A stretch of 30,324 nt of DNA from JAFKKS01 sp039808325 (lineage in GTDB: Bacteria; Pseudomonadota; Alphaproteobacteria; Rhizobiales; Xanthobacteraceae). Both the position numbers and the translations under genes were made by a program. The stretch is from positions 1 to 30,324 of the forward strand of contig JBDHSU010000036.1 in NCBI GenBank assembly GCA_039808325.1, read 5' to 3'. The first letter of the stretch is position 1, and the number at the start of each line of letters is the position of its first letter. Below are positions 1 to 8,891 of the stretch, in pieces. The notes beneath the pieces were generated by a model, which did not search any database, was not told where the DNA came from, and saw only the letters and a program-made list of their open reading frames with translations.

Positions 1-14
1 CGAGCCTCTCCCGA

Positions 15-788
15 TCAGCCGCGGAAGCTGTCCTTGCCCGCGCGGATCTTGGCGAAGACCGCGGCCGGTGGCTGCCCCGCCATGCCGATCGCCCGCGCGA
101 CGTCCGGCACGTCGGCGCGCAGGAAAGGATTGGCCGCTTTCTCCGCGCCGATGGTTGCGGGAATGGTCGGCTTGCCGGCGGCACGCAGGGTCGCGACCTC
201 TTTCTCGCGCGCCTGCAGCGCCGCATTGTCCGGCTCGACGGTGCGCGCGTAAGCGATGTTCGAAGCGGTGTATTCATGCCCGCAGAAGAATTGCGTATCG
301 TCGGGCAGCGCGCGCAGCTTGAGCAGCGAGGTCCACATCATCTCCGGCGTGCCCTCGAGAAGGCGTCCGCAGCCGATGGAAAACAGCGTGTCGCCGACGA
401 AGGCGAGGCGGTCGGCATCGAAGCAATAGGAGATGTGGCCGGCGGTGTGGCCGGGCGTTTCCAGCACGCGTCCCGACACTCCGCCAACCTTGACGGTATC
501 GCCCTCGCCGACCGTCTCGTCGACATCCGCGATACGCGCCGCCTCGGCGCGTGGTGCGACAACGCGGCAACGGTGCTTGCGCTTCAGGTCTGGGATGCCG
601 GCCGTATGATCGTTATGGTGGTGGGTGACAAGGATATCGGTAAGTTTCCAGCCGGTCTTGGCCAACGCCGCCTCGACGGCCGCGGCCTCCGGCGCATCGA
701 TCGCCGCGGTCGCGCCGCTTGCCGGATCGTGGAGGAGAACGCCGTAATTGTCTTGAAGGCAGGGGAACAGATACGTTTTAGCGGTCAT
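15..788 (-). CDS. gloB: Hydroxyacylglutathione hydrolase (glyoxalase II)
   Basis: Hydrolyses S-lactoylglutathione to D-lactate and glutathione, the second step of cytosolic methylglyoxal detoxification. The 257-residue product has the metallo-beta-lactamase fold signature THHHNDH at residues 55-61, which binds the dinuclear metal site, followed by further metal ligands in ETPGHTAGH, VGDTLF and FCGHEYT. The C-terminal part matches the glyoxalase II substrate-binding domain, and the length is normal for GloB. I chose the ATG at 788 (MTAKTYLFPC) because GloB proteins begin at this point; the open frame runs further upstream, but that extension has no family character. It is transcribed away from the methyltransferase-like gene at 933, with 144 bp between them. 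The function is confident from the motifs. Confidence 0.95.
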   Translation of the reverse strand: MTAKTYLFPCLQDNYGVLLHDPASGATAAIDAPEAAAVEAALAKTGWKLTDILVTHHHNDHTAGIPDLKRKHRCRVVAPRAEAARIADVDETVGEGDTVKVGGVSGRVLETPGHTAGHISYCFDADRLAFVGDTLFSIGCGRLLEGTPEMMWTSLLKLRALPDDTQFFCGHEYTASNIAYARTVEPDNAALQAREKEVATLRAAGKPTIPATIGAEKAANPFLRADVPDVARAIGMAGQPPAAVFAKIRAGKDSFRG

Positions 789-932
789 CGGTGGCCTCAT
801 GCTTGATGAGGGCAACCTAACCACGCGGGGACGATTGTCCAAGGGCGACATTGACGGCGGGACCGAGACAGAGCGCGCGGCAACGGCGCCGCGGGCGGCC
901 GCCGACGTTTCCGTGCCGGCAGGCCGCTAAAC

Positions 933-1685
933 ATGTTCATCGATGTCGTCGATCTGCGGGCGTTCTACACTCAGCCTTTAGGTAAAGTGGCGCGGCGATT
1001 CATCGGCCTGGCGATCCGGCGGCAATGGCCGGATGTCCGCGGCATGCGCGTCGCGGGCGTGGGATACACGACGCCTTATCTCGGGTTGTTCCGCGATGAC
1101 GCGGAGCGCTGTCTCGCCTTCATGCCGGCGGGTCAGGGCGTGACACGCTGGCCCTCGGAGCGGCCGAGTCTCGCGGCACTGGTCGAGGAGACCGAGTTGC
1201 CGCTTGCCGACGCGGCCGTCGACCGCGTGCTTGTCGTCCACGCGCTCGAAATGTCGAGTGATCCGGCAAGCATTTTGCGCGAGGCGTGGCGCGTCCTCGC
1301 CGCGGGCGGACGTCTTCTGCTCGTCATTCCGAATCGCCGCGGCATCTGGGCGCGCGTCGACACCACGCCGTTCGGATACGGACGCCCCTATTCGCGATCG
1401 CAGGTGACGACGCTTCTGCGCGAAACACTGTTCACGCCGACCGGATGGTCCGAGGCGCTGTATGTTCCGCCAATCCCGCGCAACTGGTTCCTTCGTTCCG
1501 CGGTCGCCTGGGAGCGCACCGGCGCGAAATTATCTTTGCCGTTCGCAGGCGTGCATATCGTCGAAGCCATGAAGCAGGTCTATCGCCCGATTCCGGCGCG
1601 GAACAAAAAACGCCGCCTGGTGCCGGCGCTGGAGCCGGTGTTGGCGCCGACTCCGGGCGGCGCCGCCTTCGGTCAGACTCGCTAG
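933..1685 (+). CDS. Class I SAM-dependent methyltransferase-like protein
   Basis: The 250-residue protein keeps the second half of a Methyltransf_11 type fold: a DRVLVVHALE strand, then the helix and strand ILREAWRVLAAGGRLLLVIPNR, the usual 'conducts methyl transfer late' region. The expected glycine-rich SAM loop (GxGxG) is weak; near residue 42 it reads AGVGYTTPYL, so SAM binding is not proven. A C-terminal basic segment ends the protein. The pairing with divergent gloB is, as I recall it, common in Rhizobiales, where such proteins are annotated only as methyltransferases; the substrate is unknown. It converges on the DUF4167 gene. The ATG at 933 is the first in frame. It could also be a catalytically dead relative. 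Confidence 0.8.
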   Translation: MFIDVVDLRAFYTQPLGKVARRFIGLAIRRQWPDVRGMRVAGVGYTTPYLGLFRDDAERCLAFMPAGQGVTRWPSERPSLAALVEETELPLADAAVDRVLVVHALEMSSDPASILREAWRVLAAGGRLLLVIPNRRGIWARVDTTPFGYGRPYSRSQVTTLLRETLFTPTGWSEALYVPPIPRNWFLRSAVAWERTGAKLSLPFAGVHIVEAMKQVYRPIPARNKKRRLVPALEPVLAPTPGGAAFGQTR

Positions 1686-1731
1686 GCCTTATTCAACGGC
1701 GTCAAATCAAGCCGCCGCTCTTCCTCTTCCG

Positions 1732-1762
1732 ACCGGGTTCCACCTTTCGGGATCGTGCTCTC
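1732..1762. repeat. Degenerate copy of dispersed palindromic repeat (family A)
   Basis: About 30 bases match the right half of the element at 26382-26411 at roughly 27 of 30 positions (core TTTCGGGATC followed by R-TGCTCT). It lies between the convergent ends of the methyltransferase and DUF4167 genes. Its last bases can also pair with the GAGCACG just downstream (CGTGCTC/GAGCACG), giving a small hairpin that could help terminate transcription. The repeat type (GATCATGC ends around a TTTTCCGAAAACCGG core) is, as I recall it, widespread in Rhizobiales genomes. Confidence 0.6.
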
Positions 1763-1775
1763 AGCGCGAGCACGC

Positions 1776-2573
1776 CTATTCTCCCGCTTCCGGTCCGCCC
1801 GGCTGCTGCGGCGCGTCGGCGCGCGGCCCTCGCGGACGGCGCCGGCGACGGTGCAGCGGAAAGCGATCCGGCTGCCCCTCGAAACCATTCTGCTGAAAGC
1901 CGCCGTCCTGCTGCGCCGCTGCCCCATTCGACGCGGTCGCCGGGGGCTGGCCGCCGGTGACGAAGGCCGGCAGACCGATATCGGTCGCGGCCTCCTCGCC
2001 GTTAGCGCGCGGCGGCTGAATTTGCGGCTGCGGCTGCGCTTGCGGCTGGAACTGCGGACGATAGCCCTCCCGGTTATCCCGATCGCGGCTGTCCCGTTCG
2101 CGATTATCCCGTTCGCGATATCGGTAGTGCTGCGACTGCTGATCGCGCCCGCCGAAGCGTGGCTCGCGCGGACCGTAGGATTGCTCACGCGGCGGGTAAG
2201 GCTGCTGCTGGAGGTCGCGCGGGGCATACGGCGCCTCGGCTGCCCCCTGGTAATCCTGCCCCTCATCGTCGCTGTCGTCGAAGGAATCGCGCTGCTCGTT
2301 CTCACGATAGTGAGGATTGGTCTGCCGGAGCTGCTCCTGCATCGCCGCGATCAGGCGGAAGTAATGCTCGGCGTGCTGGTAATAATTCTCGGCCGAGACG
2401 GGGTCGCCGGACGATTGTGAATCCCGCGCCAACTGCATGTACTTCTCGGCGACATGGGAGGCGGTGCCGCGGATTTTGACGTCCGGCCCGTTGGATTCAT
2501 AGACCCGGGTGAGCGGGTTCTGCCCCTTGCGGTTATTGCGCCCTCGCATCCGCTTGTTCTGACCGTTTCTCAT
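1776..2573 (-). CDS. DUF4167 domain-containing protein
   Basis: The 265-residue product starts MRNGQNKRMRGRNNRKGQNP and continues with the conserved DUF4167 block (LTRVYESNGPDVKIRGTASH, then AEKYMQLARDSQ and AENYYQHAEHYFRLI) over about the first 85 residues. The rest is low-complexity, rich in Gln, Arg, Pro and Glu, ending in an Arg tract and acidic tail. The family is widespread in alphaproteobacteria; its function is unknown, and the basic N-terminus suggests RNA or ribosome contact (inference). I placed the start at the ATG at 2573, where homologues begin as I recall them; the frame is open to 2729 but that stretch is not family-like. It follows prmC on the same strand after a 414-bp gap, so it probably has its own promoter. 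Confidence 0.85.
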   Translation of the reverse strand: MRNGQNKRMRGRNNRKGQNPLTRVYESNGPDVKIRGTASHVAEKYMQLARDSQSSGDPVSAENYYQHAEHYFRLIAAMQEQLRQTNPHYRENEQRDSFDDSDDEGQDYQGAAEAPYAPRDLQQQPYPPREQSYGPREPRFGGRDQQSQHYRYRERDNRERDSRDRDNREGYRPQFQPQAQPQPQIQPPRANGEEAATDIGLPAFVTGGQPPATASNGAAAQQDGGFQQNGFEGQPDRFPLHRRRRRPRGPRADAPQQPGGPEAGE

Positions 2574-2987
2574 GGCTCTGGTTTCATTAACCTCCGAGTA
2601 GCGGCGATTGCCTCGCCCGACGTTCAGCATCAAGACTTCTCCGTCGCCGCGGCCGACCTCGCCCGGCGTCGAAATTTCAAACGACGATTTCGCGTCACGA
2701 TGATTAAAAGCACCCCAGCCGCGACTCACCGCAGCGTTGCCAAATCCTCACCAGGCGCGCCGCTTCACCTTACTGGCGTGCCGAAACTATACGTCCCTGA
2801 TTCGAGTGGGCGGTCCCTTGTCGATCGCTGTGAGAGCGCGAGCCGCCTTAGTCGACTGGGGGCCTCAAGGAGCCTTGCTCCGGGCCTTTTCCGCGATGCG
2901 TCCATCCCGCTTCGGGTCGATCCGTTGGCTAGAACCTAGTCCCTCCCGACGGATAATCCAAGCGCTTTTTTTGGTATTGGTATTCCT
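2574..2987 (-). other. Long intergenic leader upstream of the DUF4167 gene
   Basis: No convincing gene lies in these 414 bases. Reading toward the DUF4167 gene, a TATAGT hexamer (plus positions 2786-2791) could be a -10 element, without a clear -35. A hairpin can form at 2861-2886 (inner stem GGAGC/GCTCC with 3-base loop, outer GGCC/GGCC), followed on the plus strand by TTTT. Just before the gene, GGAGG is followed after three bases by ATG of a five-codon frame (M-K-P-E-P-stop) whose TGA overlaps the DUF4167 ATG. The length of this leader leaves room for a small RNA or 5' regulatory structure, but I recognise none. Confidence 0.4.
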
Positions 2988-3866
2988 TTACAAGCCCTGA
3001 GAAGCCCGAATGACGCGGGGAATCCCGGCTAAATCCTCGACCCGCGACGTGGCGAACCCGGCAGCCGCGAAGAGGCCCGCGACCGCGTCGTCCTGCCCCG
3101 CGCCGACCTCGACAAAGGCATGCCCCCCCGCCGCCAGCAGCCGCGGGACGTCCGCCACGATCCGGCGATAGGCCGCAAGCCCATCGGCGCCGCCGTCGAG
3201 CGCGCCGCGCGGATCGAAGCAACGGACATCGGGCATCAACGCCGCGATGTCATCGGACGCGATGTAGGGCGGATTGGAAACGACGAAATCGAACACGCCG
3301 GACAACGCCGCCGCAAAATCGCAGGCGACGAAGGCGGTGCGCGCCGCGAGAGAATGACGATGCGCATTCGCGCGCGCGACCAAAAGCGCCGCGGCGCTGA
3401 TGTCGGTCCCGACACCGAAAGCGTTCGGCAATTCGCTCAACAGCGCGAGCAGGATCGCGCCGGATCCGGTTCCGATGTCGAGGATGCGAAGAGGCTGCGC
3501 CCGCGCGCCGACGGCATCGACGCACCGCAGCACTTCGGCGACGACCGTCTCGGTTTCCGGCCGCGGCACGAGAACCGCAGCCGTGACCTGCAACGGCAAT
3601 CCCCAGAACTCCTTCTCACCGAGAATTCGCGCGATCGGCTCATGCGCCAGCCTTCGGGCGGCAAGCGCGTTGACGCTCGCGATCCGGCGCTCGTCGAGAA
3701 CGCTCGTCTGCGCCGTGACCAATGTCGTATGGTCCAGCTCCAGAGCTGCCTGCAACAGCAGACGCGCATCGAGTTCGGGACTTTCGATTCCGGCCGTCCG
3801 AAATTCCTCGGCCAGCCTCCGCCGCATCGCGTCGATCGTGACGCCGGCATCGCCAGTCGCCGTCAT
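2988..3866 (-). CDS. prmC: Peptide chain release factor N5-glutamine methyltransferase
   Basis: Methylates the glutamine of the GGQ motif in release factors, raising termination efficiency. The 292-residue protein has an N-terminal helical substrate domain, then the Rossmann SAM loop LDIGTGSGA near residues 119-127 and the diagnostic NPPY at residues 188-191, where the target glutamine is held. PRPETE near residue 101 is also typical of PrmC. Its ATG overlaps the stop codon of prfA by ATGA (positions 3863-3866), so the enzyme is translationally coupled to its substrate. The protein is of normal family length. Confidence is high. Confidence 0.96.
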   Translation of the reverse strand: MTATGDAGVTIDAMRRRLAEEFRTAGIESPELDARLLLQAALELDHTTLVTAQTSVLDERRIASVNALAARRLAHEPIARILGEKEFWGLPLQVTAAVLVPRPETETVVAEVLRCVDAVGARAQPLRILDIGTGSGAILLALLSELPNAFGVGTDISAAALLVARANAHRHSLAARTAFVACDFAAALSGVFDFVVSNPPYIASDDIAALMPDVRCFDPRGALDGGADGLAAYRRIVADVPRLLAAGGHAFVEVGAGQDDAVAGLFAAAGFATSRVEDLAGIPRVIRASQGL

Positions 3867-4939
3867 GCGGCGCCGGAAGACGCGAGCAGCGCGGCCTGAT
3901 GCTCGGTGACGAGGGCGTCGATGACCTCGCCCAAGGCCTCGCCCTCCATCACCTGCGGCAGCTTGTAGAGCGTCAGGCCGATGCGATGGTCGGTGACGCG
4001 GCCTTGCGGGAAATTGTACGTGCGAATGCGTTCCGAGCGGTCGCCGGAGCCCACCTGCCCCTTGCGGTCGGCGGCGCGTTGCGCATCGAGTTTACCGCGC
4101 TCGAGGTCGTAGAGCTTGGTGCGCAGCAGGGCCATCGCCTTGGCGCGGTTGCGATGCTGCGAGCGCTCCTCCTGCACGGCGACGACGATGCCGCTCGGCA
4201 GGTGCGTGATGCGTATCGCCGACTCGGTCTTGTTGACGTGCTGTCCGCCGGCGCCGGCGGCGCGCATGGTGTCGATCTTGAGGTCGCTCTCGTTGATCGC
4301 GACGTCGACGTCTTCCGCTTCCGGCAGCACGGCGACCGTCGCGGCCGACGTATGGATGCGGCCCGAAGCCTCGGTCGCCGGCACGCGCTGCACGCGATGC
4401 ACGCCGGATTCGAACTTCAATCGCGCGTAAACGCCGGCGCCGGTAATCTCGGCGATGATCTCCTTGAGCCCGCCCATCGTGCCCTCGGCGACGGAGAGGA
4501 CTTCGACCTTCCAGTTCTGGCGCGCGGCGTAGCGCTCGTACATGCGGAACAGATCGCCGGCGAAAAGCGCCGCCTCGTCGCCACCCGTTCCGGCGCGGAT
4601 TTCGAGGATGACGTTGCGTTCGTCCGCGGCGTCTTTCGGCAACAAAGCGAGCTGAATTTCTTTTTCTGATTCCGCAATGCGCGCCTCGAGCTCCGGCCGC
4701 TCGCTCTGCGCGAGATCGCGCATCTCGGCATCGGTCGCAGGATCATTGAGAAGCGCCTGGATATCCGCAAGCTCCGCCAGGGTCGTTCGATAGGACCTCA
4801 CCTTTTCGACGAGCGGGCTAAGCTCGGAGAACTCGCGCGACAGCTTCACATAGGCGTCGCGATCCGGCTGACTCGCAAGCTCCGCCTCCACGGCTTCATG
4901 GCGCGCGAGCAACGCATCGAGTTTGGCAGGCTGGAGCAT
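3863..4939 (-). CDS. prfA: Peptide chain release factor 1
   Basis: Recognises UAA and UAG in the ribosomal A site and triggers peptide release. The 358-residue product carries the RF1-specific tripeptide as PAT at residues 187-189 (the P-x-T pattern, against SPF in RF2), the following GRIHTSAATVAV segment, and the catalytic GGQ at residues 231-233 within RAAGAGGQHVNKTES. The length is standard. It sits three bases downstream of ptsP and overlaps prmC, forming a ptsP-prfA-prmC run. The GGQ glutamine is the expected substrate of the adjacent PrmC. Confidence 0.97.
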   Translation of the reverse strand: MLQPAKLDALLARHEAVEAELASQPDRDAYVKLSREFSELSPLVEKVRSYRTTLAELADIQALLNDPATDAEMRDLAQSERPELEARIAESEKEIQLALLPKDAADERNVILEIRAGTGGDEAALFAGDLFRMYERYAARQNWKVEVLSVAEGTMGGLKEIIAEITGAGVYARLKFESGVHRVQRVPATEASGRIHTSAATVAVLPEAEDVDVAINESDLKIDTMRAAGAGGQHVNKTESAIRITHLPSGIVVAVQEERSQHRNRAKAMALLRTKLYDLERGKLDAQRAADRKGQVGSGDRSERIRTYNFPQGRVTDHRIGLTLYKLPQVMEGEALGEVIDALVTEHQAALLASSGAA

Positions 4940-4942
4940 GGC

Positions 4943-7210
4943 TCAGATCTGCAGGCCTTCGGCGGCGGCATAGGCCGCGAGCTGCTCGCGTACCGAAACG
5001 CGCGGCGCGCGGCCGGAGAGCAGGCCCCGCACCAGTCTCCCAACCTCCTCGGCATTGATCTCAAGCAACATCGCCTTCACCGGGCCAAGCGCCGAGGGCG
5101 ATACCGACAGGTTCCGATACCCGAGCGCGACCAGCGCCAGCGCGCCAAGCGGTGTTGCACCCATCTCGCCGCACAGCGTTACGGGTTTTCCGTGCTCGCG
5201 CCCTTTGTCGATGATATCGCGCAGCGCGCGCAATACCGGCACGGACAACGGGTCGAAGCGATCGGCGACGAGGCTGTTTCCCCGATCCGCCGCGTAAAGG
5301 AACTGCACGAGATCGTTGGAGCCGACCGAAAGGAAGTCCACTCGCGAAAGCAATTCGTCGAGTTGAAAGAGCAGCGCGGGAACCTCGACCATCGCGCCGA
5401 TCTCGATGCGCTCGGGCAGCGTGTGATTGTGCTTGCGCAGATGCGTCAGCTCGAACTCGACCAGCTCCTTGGCGCTGTCATACTCATCGATGGTCGACAC
5501 CATCGGGAACATCAGCTTCAGGCGCCGGCCCGACGCCGCGCGCAGCAGCGCGCGTATCTGGCTTCGCAATAGCCCCGGCCGGTCGAGACCGAGCCGGATG
5601 GCGCGCCAGCCGAGCGCCGGGTTTTCCTCCTCGACGACGCGCATGTAGGGAAGAACTTTGTCGCCACCGATATCGAGCGTGCGAAACGTCACCGGGCGAT
5701 CGCCGGCGGCGTTGAGCACATCCTTGTAGAGCTTCAATTGCTCGCTCGTGCGAGGAAACGCCGCCGCCACCATGAATTGCAATTCGGTCCGGAACAGCCC
5801 AATGCCTGCCGCGCCGGTTTCATTGATGTGCGGAAGATCGACGAACAGCCCCGCGTTGAGGAACAGCGTGATCTCGGCGCCGTCGCGCGTCACGCACGGT
5901 TTATCGCGCAGAGCGCGATACTGAGCCTGCCGCCGCGCGCGAAAGCGGACTTTCTCCGCATAAGCCCGCTCGATATCGATGGCCGGACGAATATGAACGT
6001 CGCCGGTCGAGCCCTCGACGATGACCGCATCGCCCTGATCGACCAAGCTCACGATATTTTCGAGCTGGCCAACCGCGGCGATGCCGAGAGCGCGCGCGAC
6101 GATCGTCACGTGCGATGTCGGGCCGCCCTCCTCCAGGACCAGGCCGCGCAGGCGAGAGCGGTCATAATCGAGAAGGGCGGCCGGCCCCATCGTGCGCGCG
6201 ACCAGGATCGCGTTCTCCGGCATATCCTCTTTTGCCGGGGCATGATCCTGCCCCACGAGCTGGCGCATCAGCCGATTGGCGAGGTCATCGAGGTCGTGCA
6301 GGCGCTCGCGCAGATACGGATCGGTCTGGCGCACCATGCGCGCGCGCGTGTCGGACTGGACGCGCTCGACGGACGCCTCGGCGGTCAGGCCGGTCATCAC
6401 GGCTTCACGCATGCGATGCAGCCAGCCGCGATCGTAAGCGAACATGCGGAAGGTCTCGAGCACCTCGCGATGCTCGCCGCCGTCGGCGACATCGCCGCGC
6501 GTCAGCATGTCATCCAAGTCCGCACGCAGGGTCTCGACCGCGCTGTCGAGGCGCGCGACTTCCTTCTGCACATCGTCGGCGATGAAATTCGTGATGACGA
6601 CGCGCGGCTCATGCAGCACCACGTGCCCGAGCGCGATGCCGTCCGACAGGCCGAGACCCTTGAGATGGAGCTGGCTGCGAACCGCCGGCTCCGCTCCCGG
6701 ACGGGCGAGCGCGGAGAGTTCGCCCGAGGCGATCATCTCCGCGAGCACCATCGCGGTGGTCTGCAGCGCCTCCATCTCCTCTTCGGAGTAGGTGCGGTGC
6801 GCGCGGTTTTGGACGACCAGAACCCCGAGCGTGTTGCCCGCTCTCAGGATCGGGACGCCGAGAAAGGAGTGGTAGATTTCTTCGCCGGTTTCCGGCCGGA
6901 AGGAGAAGGCCGGATGCGTCTGGGCATCGGAAAGGTTGATCGGCGTCGCTTCGCGGGCGACCAGGCCGACAAGACCCTCGTCCGCATCAATCACGGTCTG
7001 GTGGACGGCGTCGCGGTTCAGACCTTCGGTCGCGTACAATTCCAGGGTGCCGTCCACGCGCAAAACGTAGGCGGAACACACCTCCGCCACCATATTGGCG
7101 GCGATCAGCACAACAATTTTGTCAAGGCGTTCCTGCGCACTGACCGGCTCCGCCATCACCTCGCGAAGCCGGCGCAACAGCACGCGCGGACCGCCCAGCG
7201 CGCCACGCAT
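4943..7210 (-). CDS. ptsP: PEP-protein phosphotransferase, nitrogen PTS enzyme I
   Basis: First enzyme of the regulatory PTS-Ntr phosphorelay, taking phosphate from phosphoenolpyruvate and passing it to NPr. The 755-residue protein has an N-terminal GAF sensor domain (about residues 20-160), the EI HPr-binding helical domain, the swivelling phosphohistidine domain with EGGPTSHVTI (His367 as phosphoryl acceptor), and the C-terminal PEP-binding TIM barrel with GIGLFRTE, FPMVST and the LCGEMG segment. The GAF domain separates it from sugar-PTS enzyme I; in proteobacteria this form responds to nitrogen status. The ATG at 7210 is preceded by AGAGG at a suitable distance. It follows lysC after 283 bp and is immediately followed by prfA. 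Confidence 0.95.
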   Translation of the reverse strand: MRGALGGPRVLLRRLREVMAEPVSAQERLDKIVVLIAANMVAEVCSAYVLRVDGTLELYATEGLNRDAVHQTVIDADEGLVGLVAREATPINLSDAQTHPAFSFRPETGEEIYHSFLGVPILRAGNTLGVLVVQNRAHRTYSEEEMEALQTTAMVLAEMIASGELSALARPGAEPAVRSQLHLKGLGLSDGIALGHVVLHEPRVVITNFIADDVQKEVARLDSAVETLRADLDDMLTRGDVADGGEHREVLETFRMFAYDRGWLHRMREAVMTGLTAEASVERVQSDTRARMVRQTDPYLRERLHDLDDLANRLMRQLVGQDHAPAKEDMPENAILVARTMGPAALLDYDRSRLRGLVLEEGGPTSHVTIVARALGIAAVGQLENIVSLVDQGDAVIVEGSTGDVHIRPAIDIERAYAEKVRFRARRQAQYRALRDKPCVTRDGAEITLFLNAGLFVDLPHINETGAAGIGLFRTELQFMVAAAFPRTSEQLKLYKDVLNAAGDRPVTFRTLDIGGDKVLPYMRVVEEENPALGWRAIRLGLDRPGLLRSQIRALLRAASGRRLKLMFPMVSTIDEYDSAKELVEFELTHLRKHNHTLPERIEIGAMVEVPALLFQLDELLSRVDFLSVGSNDLVQFLYAADRGNSLVADRFDPLSVPVLRALRDIIDKGREHGKPVTLCGEMGATPLGALALVALGYRNLSVSPSALGPVKAMLLEINAEEVGRLVRGLLSGRAPRVSVREQLAAYAAAEGLQI

Positions 7211-7315
7211 CGACGTGAGGTCCTCTCAGGCCGCAATCCGGCCGGCACCGCATGTAAGTGCCGGTTATGTCGAAGTTGTCGCCACGCCCCGTGCGCCGCG
7301 GCGGCTTTATCTCGC

Positions 7316-7345
7316 CGTATAGCGAATGCCCTGCCAAGGGAGCAA
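7316..7345 (-). promoter_or_regulatory. Possible promoter for ptsP
   Basis: On the minus strand TTGCTC (7340-7345) and TATACG (7316-7321) are separated by 18 bases, a moderate match to the housekeeping sigma factor consensus. They lie about 105 bases upstream of the ptsP start, within the 283-bp gap after lysC. That gap holds no other gene that I can see. This is motif matching only. Confidence 0.3.
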
Positions 7346-7493
7346 GCCTGAGATGTAGGCTGCGCAGATCACCGCCGCGTGACGACATCGGCCGCGTCCA
7401 TGCAAGCTTAGAGCGCCTCTAGCGAACCGCTCGCGGCCCCGGCCTGCGCACCGCAACGCGGCACACTTTTGCTGCATCGCCGCAATCCTGAGC

Positions 7494-8747
7494 CTACTTG
7501 TCGAGCCCGTACAGCGTATGGAGCGTGCGAACCGCAAGCTCGGTATAGGCCGCATCGATCAGAACCGAGAACTTGATCTCGGACGTGGTGATCGCGCGGA
7601 TGTTGATGCCGCGCTCGGCCAGCGCGCTGAAGGCTTCGGCCGCCACACCCACATGGCTGCGCATGCCGATGCCAATGACGGACACCTTTGCAACGTCGCT
7701 CGCGCCGTCGATCCGATCGTAACCGATCCGATCGTGCGCGGCCTTGAGGACCTCGCCGGCACGGTCGTAATCCGCGGCCGGCACGGTAAAGGTGATATCG
7801 GTCGTGGCACCGTCCGCCGAAACGTTCTGCACGATCATGTCGACGTTGATACTGGCGTCGGCGAGCGGACCGAAGATCGCGGCCGCGATACCCGGCTTGT
7901 CCCGCACCCGCCGAATCGAAATCTGCGCTTCGTCCTTGGAGAAGGCTATTCCCGTGACGACCTGCTGTTCCACAATCTCCTCCTCGCCACAGATCAACGT
8001 TCCCGGCGGCTGCTTCGCATGCGGATCGATATCTTCCGGCCTGTCAAAGCTCGAACGCACAAAAATGCGCACGTTATGGACGGTTCCAAGTTCGACCGAA
8101 CGCACTTGCAGGACCTTGGCGCCCTGCGAGGCGAGTTCCAGCATTTCCTCGAACGCGATCCGGTCGAGCCGGCGCGCCTTCGGCACCACCCGCGGGTCGG
8201 TGGTGTAGACCCCGTCCACGTCCGTATAGATGTCGCAACGGTCGGCCTGGATGGCGGCGGCAATGGCGACGGCGGAAGTATCGGACCCGCCGCGCCCGAG
8301 GGTGGTGATCCGGCCGGTCTCCTTATGCATGCCCTGGAAGCCGGAAACGACGGCAACCTCCTTGCGCTCCTTGAAGCGCTTGATCAGCTCCGCCCCGTTG
8401 ACGTCCAGGATGCGCGCCGAGCCGTGCGCGTTCGACGTCAGGATCGGCAGTTGCCAGCCCTGCCAGGAGCGGGCGGTCACCCCCATGGCCTCGAGCGTCA
8501 TGGCCAGAAGCCCGGAGGTGATCTGCTCGCCGGCGGCGACGACCGTGTCGTATTCGCGCGCATCGTGCAGCGGCGCGGCCTCGCGGCACCAGGCGACCAT
8601 TTCGTTGGTCTTGCCCGCCATCGCGGAAACGACGACGGCGACTTCATGGCCGGCGTCGTATTCCCGCTTCACGTGGCGGGCCACGTTGCGGATGCGTTCA
8701 ACGTCGGCGACCGAAGTCCCGCCGAATTTCATTACCAGCCGAGCCAT
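7494..8747 (-). CDS. lysC: Aspartate kinase
   Basis: Phosphorylates L-aspartate, the first committed step to lysine, diaminopimelate, threonine and methionine. The 417-residue protein opens MARLVMKFGGTSVADVERI, the amino-acid-kinase nucleotide signature, with further kinase motifs in TLGRGGSDTSAVA and the CDIYTDVDGVYTTDPR segment. The C-terminal third contains two ACT domains (starting near ISIRRVRDKPG and near KVSVIGIGM), which normally carry feedback inhibition by lysine and/or threonine. The length fits the monofunctional alpha-subunit class. It lies between udgX and ptsP on the same strand, in an order I recall as common in Rhizobiales. Confidence 0.96.
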   Translation of the reverse strand: MARLVMKFGGTSVADVERIRNVARHVKREYDAGHEVAVVVSAMAGKTNEMVAWCREAAPLHDAREYDTVVAAGEQITSGLLAMTLEAMGVTARSWQGWQLPILTSNAHGSARILDVNGAELIKRFKERKEVAVVSGFQGMHKETGRITTLGRGGSDTSAVAIAAAIQADRCDIYTDVDGVYTTDPRVVPKARRLDRIAFEEMLELASQGAKVLQVRSVELGTVHNVRIFVRSSFDRPEDIDPHAKQPPGTLICGEEEIVEQQVVTGIAFSKDEAQISIRRVRDKPGIAAAIFGPLADASINVDMIVQNVSADGATTDITFTVPAADYDRAGEVLKAAHDRIGYDRIDGASDVAKVSVIGIGMRSHVGVAAEAFSALAERGINIRAITTSEIKFSVLIDAAYTELAVRTLHTLYGLDK

Positions 8748-8891
8748 CGAAGTCTGGCAGCCTGCCTGCGTTTGGTGGAATGGCGGCCGTGCCTGTGCAA
8801 AACCGGCCCGAAGGGCGCGTATTCATAACGGCGAGCCCTGGAGGCCGCAACAATCAACCGGCATGGAAAGGCCTGAAGATCTGCGAAACCG

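Noticed and set aside
5738..7351. A 537-codon plus-strand frame opposite ptsP
   Set aside because: Arg/His/Ala-rich antisense shadow; ptsP on the other strand has all PTS enzyme I motifs.
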